A stretch of 64,000 nucleotides of DNA from Clostridium sp. 'White wine YQ'. Lineage in GTDB: Bacteria > Bacillota > Clostridia > Clostridiales > Clostridiaceae. The stretch covers positions 1,167,318-1,231,317 of the forward strand of contig NZ_JAQYUU010000001.1 of NCBI RefSeq assembly GCF_028728205.1, in the 5' to 3' direction. This document shows, piece by piece, positions 19,996-28,963 of this stretch. The position numbers and the translations under genes were made by a program. The notes below the pieces were generated by a model. The model was not told the origin of the DNA, ran no database searches, and was given only the letters and a program-made list of their open reading frames with translations. The number at the start of each line of letters is the position of its first letter. Position 1 is the stretch's first letter.

Positions 19996-21066
19996 ATGGC
20001 AAATTTAGATATGGATAAACTAAAAGCAATAGAGGCTGCAATGGGCCAGATAGAGAAACAGTTCGGAAAAGGCTCAATAATGAAATTAGGCGAGCATACT
20101 AACAGCGGGATAGAAGCTATATCAACTGGATGTCTTGATTTAGATATAGCCTTAGGAATAGGCGGAGTACCAAAAGGAAGAATAATAGAAATATACGGTC
20201 CTGAAAGTTCAGGTAAAACTACAGTAGCTTTACAAATAGTAGCAGAAGCTCAAAAAGCAGGTGGAGCCGTTGGATATATAGATGCAGAACATGCATTAGA
20301 TCCTAATTATGCGCATAACCTAGGAGTAAATACTGATGATTTAATAGTTTCACAACCAGATACAGGAGAGCAAGCATTAGAAATTGCTGAAGCTTTAGTG
20401 CGTTCTGGAGCAATTGATGTTATAGTTGTGGATTCTGTAGCTGCTTTAGTTCCAAGAGCTGAAATAGAAGGCGAAATGGGAGATTCTCATGTAGGTCTTC
20501 AAGCAAGATTAATGTCACAAGCACTTAGAAAACTTACTGGAACTATAAGCAAAACTAAATGTGTAGCTATATTTATAAACCAATTAAGAGAAAAAGTTGG
20601 TGTTATGTTTGGTAACCCAGAAACTACTCCAGGTGGTAGAGCTCTTAAATTCTATGCTTCTGTAAGAATGGATATTAGAAGAATCGATTCTATAAAACTT
20701 GGTGATAACATAGTTGGTAATAGAACTAGAGTTAAAGTTCTTAAAAATAAGGTGGCACCACCATTTAAGCAAGCTGAATTTGATATAATGTATAATGAAG
20801 GTATATCAAAAGAAGGTAACATAGTTGATGTAGGTGTTAAAGAGAACATAATACAAAAAAGTGGAGCTTGGTTCTCTTATGGCGATATTAGACTAGGACA
20901 AGGAAGAGAAAATGCTAAACAGTTCTTAAAAGATACTCCAGAATTATCTTTAGAAATAGAAAATACAATTAGAAAAAAATATGAATTACCATTAGCTGCA
21001 GCTCCTGCTAAGACTGAAAAGGATAAAGCTAAAGCTAAAGAAACAACTAAAGAAGAAGCAAAATAA
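19996..21066 (+). CDS. recA: Recombinase RecA
   Basis: ATP-dependent strand-exchange protein and SOS co-protease, 356 residues. Seen: [12 protein letters not shown] (Walker A, ~68), [20 protein letters not shown], the L2 region with [19 protein letters not shown], and a lysine/glutamate-rich C-terminal tail (~335-356). The ATG at 19996 follows AAAGGATGG; an ATG at 19972 sits inside the SOS box and was rejected. It has its own LexA-controlled promoter and terminator. Confidence 0.98.
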   Translation: MANLDMDKLKAIEAAMGQIEKQFGKGSIMKLGEHTNSGIEAISTGCLDLDIALGIGGVPKGRIIEIYGPESSGKTTVALQIVAEAQKAGGAVGYIDAEHALDPNYAHNLGVNTDDLIVSQPDTGEQALEIAEALVRSGAIDVIVVDSVAALVPRAEIEGEMGDSHVGLQARLMSQALRKLTGTISKTKCVAIFINQLREKVGVMFGNPETTPGGRALKFYASVRMDIRRIDSIKLGDNIVGNRTRVKVLKNKVAPPFKQAEFDIMYNEGISKEGNIVDVGVKENIIQKSGAWFSYGDIRLGQGRENAKQFLKDTPELSLEIENTIRKKYELPLAAAPAKTEKDKAKAKETTKEEAK

Positions 21067-21132
21067 TTTTGATTTTTTAAGATGACATAAAGGCTAAATC
21101 ATGCTAAAATTAATATCATATAATGGTGTTGC

Positions 21133-21164
21133 AAAGGAGCAGTGAAATTCACTGCTCCTTTTTG
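21133..21164 (+). terminator. Terminator after recA
   Basis: A 14-bp stem, 21133-21146 (AAAGGAGCAGTGAA) with 21148-21161, is followed by TTTG. The tip must open because the loop is only one base, but the stem is very strong. Confidence 0.85.
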
Positions 21165-21210
21165 TTATATAAAATTATATATTTTTAGATAGATAAAGGA
21201 GGTACATTAT

Positions 21211-22170
21211 ATGGAGTTAAATACAAAGTACGGTGTTATTAAAGGAATATCTTCACCCATATATTATAATAATGGTCAATTGAAAGAATGTATTTTAACT
21301 GAGAAAAACATCTTAGAAACCTCTTATGGAGAATTGATCCCACAATATGAATATGATGAGGTAAGAAAGAAATATATTAATTCACTATCTTTCTATGAAA
21401 ATGGAAATCTAAAAGTAATATCATTAAATGAGAATACAAATATAAAAATTAAGGACAAATATTTTTCTGCAGAGAAAATAACTTTTTATGACAATGGTTA
21501 TATAAAAAGATTATTTCACTTAAATGGCAAACTTACAGCATATTGGGGTGAAGAAAATGAACATGATCTTGCTCAAGAATATGATTTTAATTTTAGCTTT
21601 GGATCTTTTAAATCCAAATTTATGACTCTTCAATTTTATGAAAATGAGAAAATCAAAAGTATTACCTTATGGCCAGGGGATAATATATTAATTAATGCTA
21701 ATGAACAAGATATTAAAATAAGAATAGGCGTATCTTTATATGAAAATGGGAGTATTAAATCATGCGAACCAAGTGATATAACAAAGATAATCACACCAAT
21801 AGGCAATATAAATGCATACGATTATAGTGCAATAGGAATACATGGAGAAAATAACTCTCTAGAATTCTATGATAATGGTAATATAAAATCAATAAGTACA
21901 TCTACTGATAGCATAGAAGTATATGATACTTATTGTAGAAAAACAATATATACACCAGTAGAGAAAGATAATCTATTTAATAAAAATATTAAGGATTTAC
22001 TTCCACTAGCAATAAAATTTTACGAGGATGCAGTTTATATAAACGGAGACGAATATAAATTGAATAAGTATAGATTTATAGTTAATAATAATTACAGAAA
22101 GCTAAAAATTAAAAACTATGATTGCTCAAGTTGTGAATTTTCAAATGTAGGAATTGAAATTAAAAAATAA
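21211..22170 (+). CDS. YENG-repeat (MORN-like/YwqK-like) protein of unknown function
   Basis: Protein of 319 residues with no signal peptide or membrane segment. It contains at least six irregular copies of a motif close to FYENGNIKSI (e.g. YYNNGQLKEC, FYENGNLKVI, FYDNGYIKRL, FYENEKIKSI, LYENGSIKSC, FYDNGNIKSI), spaced about 25-55 residues apart. Such repeats resemble MORN/YwqK-type beta-hairpin repeats. A CxxC lies near the C-terminus (YDCSSCEF). Good SD AAAGGAGG. It stands alone between the recA terminator and the rny promoter. I do not know its role; a scaffold or surface-association function is only a guess. Confidence 0.75.
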   Translation: MELNTKYGVIKGISSPIYYNNGQLKECILTEKNILETSYGELIPQYEYDEVRKKYINSLSFYENGNLKVISLNENTNIKIKDKYFSAEKITFYDNGYIKRLFHLNGKLTAYWGEENEHDLAQEYDFNFSFGSFKSKFMTLQFYENEKIKSITLWPGDNILINANEQDIKIRIGVSLYENGSIKSCEPSDITKIITPIGNINAYDYSAIGIHGENNSLEFYDNGNIKSISTSTDSIEVYDTYCRKTIYTPVEKDNLFNKNIKDLLPLAIKFYEDAVYINGDEYKLNKYRFIVNNNYRKLKIKNYDCSSCEFSNVGIEIKK

Positions 22171-22237
22171 CCAAATTTTTTGCTAGGTATATTATGCTTA
22201 TAATACCATAGTTAATTCACCTAGCAATTGTTGTCGC

Positions 22238-22266
22238 TTGACATAAGAAAAAAATTGCTATACAAT
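22238..22266 (+). promoter_or_regulatory. Sigma-A promoter of rny
   Basis: TTGACA (22238-22243), a 17-base spacer and TACAAT (22261-22266), about 120 bases before the start codon, giving a long leader that contains the hairpin at 22320-22381. Confidence 0.8.
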
Positions 22267-22319
22267 AATAACAAATACTGGTTTATCAAATTCACTAGTT
22301 TACAGTGAGAATATATATG

Positions 22320-22381
22320 ACACCTTTCTACGCTATCTTATTTAAATTTTATATACATTGAAATAGATGCGAAGGAGGTGT
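22320..22381 (+). promoter_or_regulatory. Possible SD-sequestering hairpin ahead of rny
   Basis: 22320-22333 (ACACCTTTCTACGC) can pair with 22369-22381 (GCGAAGGAGGTGT), which holds the SD, with one mismatch, one bulged base and two G-U pairs. The loop is about 35 bases and AT-rich. Weaker than the ymxH and tepA hairpins but of the same design. Confidence 0.45.
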
Positions 22382-22385
22382 TTAA

Positions 22386-23924
22386 ATGGAAACGAAACTT
22401 ATATTAATAGATATTGTAGTATTAGCTGTTTTAGCAGTTGCTACATATATGGTTGTGAAAAAAGTTTCAAAAAATAAAGTTGAAAATTTAGAAAAAGAAG
22501 CACATGAACTTCTTGAGAATTCCAAAAAAGATGTAGAATCTTTGAAGAAGGAAGCTATTTTAGAAGCTAAAGAAGAAGTTCATAGATTAAGAAATGACTT
22601 TGAAAGAGATTCAAGAGAAAGAAGAAATGAAATTCAAAGACTTGAAAGAAGATTAATTCAAAGAGAAGAAACACTTGACAAAAAGGGTGAAGTGTTAGAA
22701 AAGAAAGAAGACGTTGTTAACAAAAGAATGCAAGAAATTGATGTAATGGAAGCTAATATTCAAGAATTATTGAAGCAAAGAAGAGAGGAACTAGAAAGAA
22801 TATCTGGTTTAAGCTCCGAAGATGCTAAAAACATTTTACTTGAAGAAGTAAACAAAGAAATTAAACATGAAGCTGCCATTATGATTAAAGAGGTTGAAAC
22901 TAAGGCCAAGGAAGAAGCAGATAAGAGATCAAGAGAAATAATTACAACTGCTATTCAAAGATGTGCTGCAGATCACGTTTCTGAATCAACAGTGCATGTT
23001 GTAGCGCTTCCAAATGATGAAATGAAGGGCAGAATTATAGGTAGAGAAGGTAGAAATATTAGAACACTTGAAACACTTACTGGGGTAGATTTGATTATAG
23101 ATGATACTCCTGAAGCAGTAATATTATCAAGCTTTGATCCTATAAGAAGAGAAGTAGCAAGATTAGCTTTGGAAAAATTAATAGTAGATGGTAGAATACA
23201 TCCTGCTAGAATTGAAGAAATGGTTGAGAGGGCTACAAAAGATGTAGAAAACGATATAAAAGAGGAAGGCGAGCAAGCCACTTTTGAAACTGGGGTACAT
23301 GGATTACACCCTGAGATTATTAAGTTGTTAGGTAGATTAAAATACAGAACAAGTTATGGTCAGAATGTTTTAAAACATTCTATAGAGGTTGCTTATTTAG
23401 CTGGATTGATGGCTTCTGAGTTAGGACTAGATGTTAACATTGCAAGAAGAGCTGGTTTGCTACACGATATAGGAAAAGGTGTAGATCAAGAATACGAAGG
23501 TCCTCATGCATTAATAGGTGGAGATTTAGCTAAGAAATATCATGAATCAGCTGTAGTGGTAAATGCTATTGCGGCTCACCATGGAGATGTTGAGATGATT
23601 TCGTTGGAAGCAGTATTGGTTCAGGCAGCTGATGCAATTTCAGCAGCAAGACCAGGTGCTAGAAGGGAAACACTAGAAGCTTATATTAAGAGGTTAGAGA
23701 AATTAGAAGAGATTGCAAACTCATATGAAGGCGTAGAAAAGTCATATGCCATTCAAGCTGGAAGAGAGATTAGAATTATGGTTAAACCAGATCAAGTCGA
23801 TGATGCAGTCGCAACTGAGATGGCACGAAATATTGTAAAGAGCATTGAAGAAGAATTGGAATATCCAGGTCAAATAAAAGTAAATGTAATTAGAGAAACT
23901 CGTGCTGTAGAGTATGCAAAATAA
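22386..23924 (+). CDS. rny: Ribonuclease Y
   Basis: Membrane-anchored endoribonuclease that starts mRNA decay in Firmicutes, 512 residues. Order: one N-terminal membrane helix (~4-24), a long charged coiled coil (~30-190), a KH domain (~205-260, [15 protein letters not shown]) and an HD domain (~330-430, with [21 protein letters not shown] and AHHGDVE). The catalytic HD residues are intact. SD GAAGGAGGTG precedes the ATG. Flanked by its own promoter and terminator, next to spoVS as in Bacillus. Confidence 0.97.
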   Translation: METKLILIDIVVLAVLAVATYMVVKKVSKNKVENLEKEAHELLENSKKDVESLKKEAILEAKEEVHRLRNDFERDSRERRNEIQRLERRLIQREETLDKKGEVLEKKEDVVNKRMQEIDVMEANIQELLKQRREELERISGLSSEDAKNILLEEVNKEIKHEAAIMIKEVETKAKEEADKRSREIITTAIQRCAADHVSESTVHVVALPNDEMKGRIIGREGRNIRTLETLTGVDLIIDDTPEAVILSSFDPIRREVARLALEKLIVDGRIHPARIEEMVERATKDVENDIKEEGEQATFETGVHGLHPEIIKLLGRLKYRTSYGQNVLKHSIEVAYLAGLMASELGLDVNIARRAGLLHDIGKGVDQEYEGPHALIGGDLAKKYHESAVVVNAIAAHHGDVEMISLEAVLVQAADAISAARPGARRETLEAYIKRLEKLEEIANSYEGVEKSYAIQAGREIRIMVKPDQVDDAVATEMARNIVKSIEEELEYPGQIKVNVIRETRAVEYAK

Positions 23925-23932
23925 TCGATAAT

Positions 23933-23970
23933 AAATACATTTTGTGAAAACAAAATGTATTTTATTTTTT
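23933..23970 (+). terminator. Terminator after rny
   Basis: ATACATTTTGT (23935-23945) pairs perfectly with ACAAAATGTAT (23950-23960) around GAAA and is followed by TTTATTTTTT. Confidence 0.9.
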
Positions 23971-24003
23971 CTTAATAAAAATTTAATTTTTTTTGTTTAT
24001 GAA

Positions 24004-24032
24004 GAAGGAATTTATTGAAATATATAGAATAT
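24004..24032 (+). promoter_or_regulatory. Sigma-H-type promoter of spoVS
   Basis: GAAGGAATT (24004-24012), 11 bases, then ATAGAATAT (24024-24032) matches the Bacillus sigma-H pattern RNAGGAWWW-N11/12-RNNGAATWW. Bacillus spoVS is sigma-H-dependent, which supports the call. Confidence 0.75.
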
Positions 24033-24106
24033 ATAATATGGTGTAAAGTATTTATTATGCAATATGTAAACGTATGCTAATTTAGTAAGACTAGGAGGTC
24101 AAAATA

Positions 24107-24367
24107 ATGGAAGTATTAAAAGTTTCAACAAAATCTAATCCGAATTCAGTAGCAGGTGCACTGGCAGCAATTATAAAAGAAAAAAATATAGTTGAAATTC
24201 AAGCTGTTGGAGCCGGAGCTATTAATCAAGCAGTTAAAGCCATTGCTATAGCTAGAGGTTTTGTTGCCCCAAGTGGAAAGGATATCGTATGTGTTCCTGC
24301 TTTCACTGATATTGTAATTGACGGAGAAGAAAGAACAGCTATAAAACTAATTGTACAACCTAGGTAA
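24107..24367 (+). CDS. spoVS: Stage V sporulation protein S
   Basis: Small, very conserved protein of 86 residues with an Alba-like fold, needed for normal sporulation and septation. The family sequence is recognisable throughout: VSTKSNPNSVAGALAAIIKE, IQAVGAGAINQAVKAIAIAR and the end IKLIVQPR. SD AGGAGGTC precedes the ATG. It stands alone with a sigma-H-type promoter and a terminator, so its transcription is probably tied to the onset of sporulation. Confidence 0.96.
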   Translation: MEVLKVSTKSNPNSVAGALAAIIKEKNIVEIQAVGAGAINQAVKAIAIARGFVAPSGKDIVCVPAFTDIVIDGEERTAIKLIVQPR

Positions 24368-24396
24368 TAATATTATTTATAAATTATTTTGAATTT

Positions 24397-24419
24397 AACT
24401 CGACAATGTCGAGTTTTTT
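24397..24419 (+). terminator. Terminator after spoVS
   Basis: AACTCGAC (24397-24404) pairs with GTCGAGTT (24408-24415) around AAT and is followed by TTTT. Confidence 0.85.
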
Positions 24420-24511
24420 CCTTTTAATAAGACTTTCACATATTAAAGTTTACAATATAATGATAAAATGATATATTTTTTATATATAGTAAGAGAAATC
24501 AGGTGAAAGTT

Positions 24512-25351
24512 ATGAAATACGCTGATTTACATATTCACTCAACATATTCTGACGGCAAATTAACTCCTGAGGAAATTGTTGAATTAGCAATGAGGCGAAA
24601 AATTAATTACATTTCCATAACTGATCACGATACCCTAGAATCACAATACATAACGGAAAATATGTATGATGACCTATCTATAATTCCTGGTATAGAATTA
24701 TCTACTGAATTTAATGGAATGGAAATACATATTTTAGGGTACTTCATAGACATAAAAGATAGTCACTTATTAGGATTAATGGATGATTTAAAGGTATCGA
24801 GATCAAAAAGGGTTGAAGGAATATTAGATAAGTTAAAAAAGATTGACATAGAAATTGATTTTTCAGATTTAAATACTAATAAATTATGCTCTTTAGGTCG
24901 GGCACATATTGCTTCTGCATTAGTAAAAAAAGGATATGCAGACTCATTTAAGTCTGCATTTATTAATTATCTTATTGAAGGAAAACCAGCCTATGTAAAA
25001 AGAGAAAAACTTCCTTACAATGATATCTTAGATATTATAGAATACGCTGGAGGAATTTCTGTTTTGGCACATCCAGGTGAAATGAATCGACCAATGGAAC
25101 TGGAGAATACTATCAAAAGATTAAAGTGTCATGGACTTAAAGGCATAGAAGTATTTCATCCGAGTCATAATTGCGAAAAAATTAATTGCATTTATAATAT
25201 TGCTAGCAAATACAAACTTCTTGTAACTGGGGGAAGTGATTGTCACACAATCATTTCAAAGGAAGAAAGTATTATTGGTGAATATGGCATCAATGAAAGT
25301 CAATTAAATAAACTATTAATAAGCAAAAGTAAAAATGGAGGTACATTATGA
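24512..25351 (+). CDS. PHP-domain phosphoesterase (YciV/RNase AM-like)
   Basis: Metal-dependent phosphoesterase of 279 residues. The PHP motifs are present: YADLHIHSTYSDGKLTPEE at the N-terminus, SITDHDT (~40), GIELSTEFNG (~65), VLAHPGE (~190) and GGSDCH (~250). Relatives act on 3',5'-nucleotide bisphosphates or trim RNA 5' ends; the substrate here cannot be told. The ATG at 24512 follows TCAGGTG. Its stop overlaps the aminotransferase start by four bases (ATGA), so the two are coupled. Confidence 0.87.
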   Translation: MKYADLHIHSTYSDGKLTPEEIVELAMRRKINYISITDHDTLESQYITENMYDDLSIIPGIELSTEFNGMEIHILGYFIDIKDSHLLGLMDDLKVSRSKRVEGILDKLKKIDIEIDFSDLNTNKLCSLGRAHIASALVKKGYADSFKSAFINYLIEGKPAYVKREKLPYNDILDIIEYAGGISVLAHPGEMNRPMELENTIKRLKCHGLKGIEVFHPSHNCEKINCIYNIASKYKLLVTGGSDCHTIISKEESIIGEYGINESQLNKLLISKSKNGGTL

Positions 25352-26541
25352 TTTTATCAAAAAAAGGGGAAGCAATATCGCCGTCAATTACATTAGCTAT
25401 TACAGCAAAGGCTAAAGAAATGAAAGCTAATGGAATAGATGTAGTAAGTTTTGGAGCAGGTGAACCAGATTTTAATACTCCTAAAAATATTAGAGATGCA
25501 GCAGTTAGGGCTATGGAAGAAGGATTTACAAAATACACACCAGCAGCTGGTATAACAAATCTTAAGAAAGCTATAGCTACTAAGTTATATAAAGATAATA
25601 ATTTAACATATGATGAATCTCAAATAATAATTTCTACAGGAGCTAAACAATGTTTAGCAAATGCTTTTCTTGCAATACTTAATCCTGGAGATGAGGTTCT
25701 TATACCAACACCATATTGGGTTAGTTATCCTGAATTAACTAAATTAGCTGATGGTGTTCCAGTATTTATTGATTGCAAAAAGGAAGATAACTATAAATTT
25801 AAAGTTAGCATTCTAGAAAAGTATATAACTGAAAAAACTAAGGCAATTTTGATTAATTCTCCTAATAATCCAACTGGAACTATATACACAAGAGAAGAAT
25901 TAAAAGAACTTGCAGATTTTGCTGCAGCGCATAATTTATTTATAATTTCTGATGAAATTTATGAAAAATTAATATATGGCTCTGAAGAGCATGTAAGTAT
26001 TGCAAGCTTAAGTAAAGATGCCTACGAAAGAACAATAGTTATAAATGGAATGTCCAAATCATATTCAATGACTGGCTGGAGAGTAGGTTATGCAGCAGGT
26101 CCTAAAGAAGTTATAAAAGTTATGAGCAATATCCAAAGTCATATGACCTCCAATGTATGTTCTATATCTCAATATGCGGCTCTTGAAGCTTTAGAAGGGC
26201 CACAGGATGATTTATATTCTATGATCAAAGTTTTCCAAGAGAGACGTGATTTAATGAGTTCGATGTTAGATAAAATGGATGACATAAGCTATATTTATCC
26301 TCAAGGAGCTTTTTACATTATGGTGAATATAGAAAGCTTTATTGGTAAAAGCTATAAGGGTAAAACAATAACTGACTCACTAACATTTTCAAACATCTTG
26401 CTTGATGAAACTAAAGTCGCAGTGGTACCTGGAGCCGGATTTGGGCTTGAAAATTATATTAGATTATCCTATGCTACTTCAAATAGTATTATAGAAGAAG
26501 GACTTAAGAGACTATCTTTATTTGTTTCTTTAATAAAATAA
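25348..26541 (+). CDS. PLP-dependent aspartate-type aminotransferase (class I)
   Basis: Fold-type I aminotransferase of 397 residues. Seen: INSPNNPTGTIYTREEL (~170-185), ISDEIYEKLIYG with the PLP-binding Asp and Tyr, GMSKSYSMTGWRVGYAAGP with the Schiff-base lysine (~235) and the substrate-binding Arg near ENYIRLSYA (~375). This resembles the AspB/AspC aspartate aminotransferase group of Bacillus and clostridia. The exact amino-acid specificity is inferred from the family. Coupled to the PHP gene by an ATGA overlap. Confidence 0.92.
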   Translation: MILSKKGEAISPSITLAITAKAKEMKANGIDVVSFGAGEPDFNTPKNIRDAAVRAMEEGFTKYTPAAGITNLKKAIATKLYKDNNLTYDESQIIISTGAKQCLANAFLAILNPGDEVLIPTPYWVSYPELTKLADGVPVFIDCKKEDNYKFKVSILEKYITEKTKAILINSPNNPTGTIYTREELKELADFAAAHNLFIISDEIYEKLIYGSEEHVSIASLSKDAYERTIVINGMSKSYSMTGWRVGYAAGPKEVIKVMSNIQSHMTSNVCSISQYAALEALEGPQDDLYSMIKVFQERRDLMSSMLDKMDDISYIYPQGAFYIMVNIESFIGKSYKGKTITDSLTFSNILLDETKVAVVPGAGFGLENYIRLSYATSNSIIEEGLKRLSLFVSLIK

Positions 26542-26562
26542 TTCGTTATTTTTATATTTCAG

Positions 26563-26591
26563 TTGAAATTATCTAGAAAACAATATATAAT
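26563..26591 (+). promoter_or_regulatory. Sigma-A promoter of ptsH
   Basis: TTGAAA (26563-26568), 17 bases, TATAAT (26586-26591). Confidence 0.8.
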
Positions 26592-26639
26592 TAAGGAAGT
26601 TATTATGTTTATAACAAAATATACAAAGAGGTGAATGTA

Positions 26640-26900
26640 ATGGTAGTTAAAGAAGTATTAGTTAAAAATGCTACAGGTTTACACGCTAGACCTGCAACTT
26701 TATTAGTTAAGAAAGCATCATCATTTAAGTCTGATGTTCAAATTGAGTACAATGGAAAGAAAGCTAATGTTAAGAGCTTAATCGGAGTTCTTTCTTTAGG
26801 AGTTACTAAAGACGCTTTAGTAAAAGTTATCGCTTCTGGTGATGATGAAACTTTAGCTGTTGAAGAAATCGTTAAATTAATCGACAGTTTAGAAGAATAA
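26640..26900 (+). CDS. ptsH: Phosphocarrier protein HPr
   Basis: Small PTS phosphocarrier of 86 residues that passes phosphate from enzyme I to sugar-specific EIIA. Counting from the ATG at 26640, the active-site histidine is His15 (TGLHARPA) and the regulatory serine is Ser46 ([11 protein letters not shown]), exactly the Firmicute positions, so it should also serve HPr kinase/CcpA catabolite control. A GTG three codons earlier would break this numbering and overlaps the SD AAAGAGGTG. Monocistronic; ptsI is not adjacent. Confidence 0.96.
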   Translation: MVVKEVLVKNATGLHARPATLLVKKASSFKSDVQIEYNGKKANVKSLIGVLSLGVTKDALVKVIASGDDETLAVEEIVKLIDSLEE

Positions 26901-26901
26901 T

Positions 26902-26930
26902 AAAAAAAGGTTCGATAGAACCTTTTTTTT
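26902..26930 (+). terminator. Bidirectional terminator between ptsH and the DUF378 gene
   Basis: AAAAAAAGGTTC (26902-26913) and GAACCTTTTTTT (26918-26929) form a 12-bp stem around GATA. A-run and T-run flank it, so it can stop transcription from both convergent genes. Confidence 0.9.
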
Positions 26931-26933
26931 ATT

Positions 26934-27158
26934 TTAAGCTTTTTTCATAACGAATTTACTTCTAACAAAAATAGCTATTAAATTTATTCCTGCGACAAAT
27001 ACTAATATATAAATTATTCGTTCTATAATGGGTAAGATACCAAATAGAAAGTGAACTAAGTTAAAATTCAATAACCCAATTGTCCCCCAATTTACAGCCC
27101 CTATAATTACTAAAATGAAAGAAATTTTGTCTAACATACTTATTTTATACATATTCAT
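26934..27158 (-). CDS. DUF378-family small membrane protein (YuzA-like)
   Basis: Protein of 74 residues with two hydrophobic helices (~12-32 and ~44-64) and the DUF378 signature VIIGAVNWGTIGLLNFNLVHFLFG. Function unknown. An SD (GGGAG) lies four bases before the ATG at 27158 and ten before an in-frame ATG at 27152, so either may be used (74 or 72 residues). Convergent with ptsH. Confidence 0.85.
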   Translation of the reverse strand: MNMYKISMLDKISFILVIIGAVNWGTIGLLNFNLVHFLFGILPIIERIIYILVFVAGINLIAIFVRSKFVMKKA

Positions 27159-27295
27159 ACAACTCCCAACTATTTTTATACTAATTTATATTCAACTTTT
27201 TTTCTTAATATAACTGATATTATGTAGAAATTATGATATAATAATAGCGAACTATATTAGATAAATTTTAAATTTTATTCGTATGGAGGTTTTTT

Positions 27296-28726
27296 ATGAC
27301 AAACTTATATAGTACACCTTTAAATTCTAGATATGCTTCAAAAGAAATGAGTTACATATTTTCTGATGATATGAAGTTTTCTACATGGAGAAAACTATGG
27401 GTTGCACTAGCAGAATGCGAAAAAGAACTTGGTTTAAACATAACTGACGAACAAATAAATGAATTAAAAGCTAATATCTATAACATTAATTATGAAGATG
27501 CTATAAAAAAAGAAAAAGAAGTTAGACATGATGTTATGAGTCATGTTTATGCATATGGCTTACAGTGCCCATCAGCTAAAGGAATCATCCACTTAGGAGC
27601 AACTTCTTGTTATGTTGGAGATAATACAGATGTTATTATAATGAGAGATGCACTTTTACTCGTAAAAAAGAAAATTGTTAATGTATTAAAACTATTAAAA
27701 GATTTCTCACTAAAATATAAAGATATGCCAACACTTGGCTTTACACATTTCCAACCTGCTCAATTAACTACAGTTGGTAAAAGAGCTACACTTTGGATGC
27801 AAGATTTAGTAATGGATATAGAAAATATAGACCACTTATTAAGTACTTTAAAGCTAAGAGGAGTTAAAGGTACAACAGGAACTCAAGCAAGCTTTATGAC
27901 TTTATTTGAAGGCGATGAAGAAAAAGTTAAAGCTCTTGATACAATGGTAGCTACTCAAATGGGCTTTAAGAAGAGTTTTGGTGTAACAGGCCAAACATAT
28001 CCAAGAAAATTAGATTCAATAGTTTTAAACACTTTATCAGAAGTAGCACAAAGTGCATATAAATTTTCAAATGATTTAAGATTACTTCAAAGCATGAAAG
28101 AAGTTGAGGAGCCATTTGAAAAGAATCAAATAGGTTCATCTGCTATGGCATATAAAAGAAACCCTATGAGATCAGAAAGAATAAGTGCTTTAGCTAGATA
28201 TGTAATTGTTGATTCTTTAAATCCTGCTATTACTGCAGCAACTCAATGGTTTGAAAGAACTTTAGATGACTCTGCAAATAAAAGAATAGCTGTTGCTGAA
28301 GCTTTCTTAGCTCTTGATGGTGTTTTAAATCTATATATGAATATAGCTGAGAATATGGTAGTATACGAAAAAGTAATTGCTGCTCACGTTAATAATGAAC
28401 TTCCATTTATGGCAACTGAAAATATAATGATGGAGTCTGTTAAAATAGGTGGAGATAGACAAGAACTTCATGAGAAAATAAGAGTTCATTCTATGGCTGC
28501 TGCTCAAAGAGTAAAAGGAGAAGGCTTAAATAATGATCTTATAGATAGAATTCTAGCTGATCCTGACTTTAAGTTATCTAAAGAACAAATTATAGATATA
28601 ATAGATCCAATGAAATTTATAGGAAGAGCTCCTAGTCAAGTTGTAGAATTTATTGATGAATATATTGATCCAATATTAAATAATAATTCAGAGATGCTAG
28701 GTGCAAAAGCTGAAATAAATGTATAA
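27296..28726 (+). CDS. purB: Adenylosuccinate lyase
   Basis: Acts twice in purine synthesis, splitting fumarate from SAICAR and from adenylosuccinate. The 476-residue protein belongs to the fumarase/aspartase superfamily: HLGATSCYVGDNTD (~100), GFTHFQPAQLTTVGKR, and the signature loop GSSAMAYKRNPMRSE (~285) with the catalytic Ser. SD TATGGAGG precedes the ATG. Monocistronic, with a strong terminator; no purine riboswitch was seen in the short leader. It marks the left border of the accessory island. Confidence 0.96.
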   Translation: MTNLYSTPLNSRYASKEMSYIFSDDMKFSTWRKLWVALAECEKELGLNITDEQINELKANIYNINYEDAIKKEKEVRHDVMSHVYAYGLQCPSAKGIIHLGATSCYVGDNTDVIIMRDALLLVKKKIVNVLKLLKDFSLKYKDMPTLGFTHFQPAQLTTVGKRATLWMQDLVMDIENIDHLLSTLKLRGVKGTTGTQASFMTLFEGDEEKVKALDTMVATQMGFKKSFGVTGQTYPRKLDSIVLNTLSEVAQSAYKFSNDLRLLQSMKEVEEPFEKNQIGSSAMAYKRNPMRSERISALARYVIVDSLNPAITAATQWFERTLDDSANKRIAVAEAFLALDGVLNLYMNIAENMVVYEKVIAAHVNNELPFMATENIMMESVKIGGDRQELHEKIRVHSMAAAQRVKGEGLNNDLIDRILADPDFKLSKEQIIDIIDPMKFIGRAPSQVVEFIDEYIDPILNNNSEMLGAKAEINV

Positions 28727-28738
28727 TAATGTAGTGAT

Positions 28739-28772
28739 AATAAGAAGACCTTAATAGGTCTTCTTATTTTTT
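28739..28772 (+). terminator. Terminator after purB
   Basis: A 13-bp stem, 28739-28751 (AATAAGAAGACCT) with 28756-28768, around TAAT, followed by TTTT. It marks the border of the accessory region. Confidence 0.9.
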
Positions 28773-28963
28773 TGTTGAAAAAACTTGGTTTGAAAATAGG
28801 AGGGTTTTAAAACAATGTGATGTAACTTTACAGTTATTTAAACATCTTATAGAGAAAAGATTAAAGTTAGATATTCTAAAACTGTTATTGAAGCATAGAG
28901 ATGAATTTATGCCTCTAGAGTTCTCCAAGGAAGTTTGTTTTGGATGCGACTTGAGTATTATTT

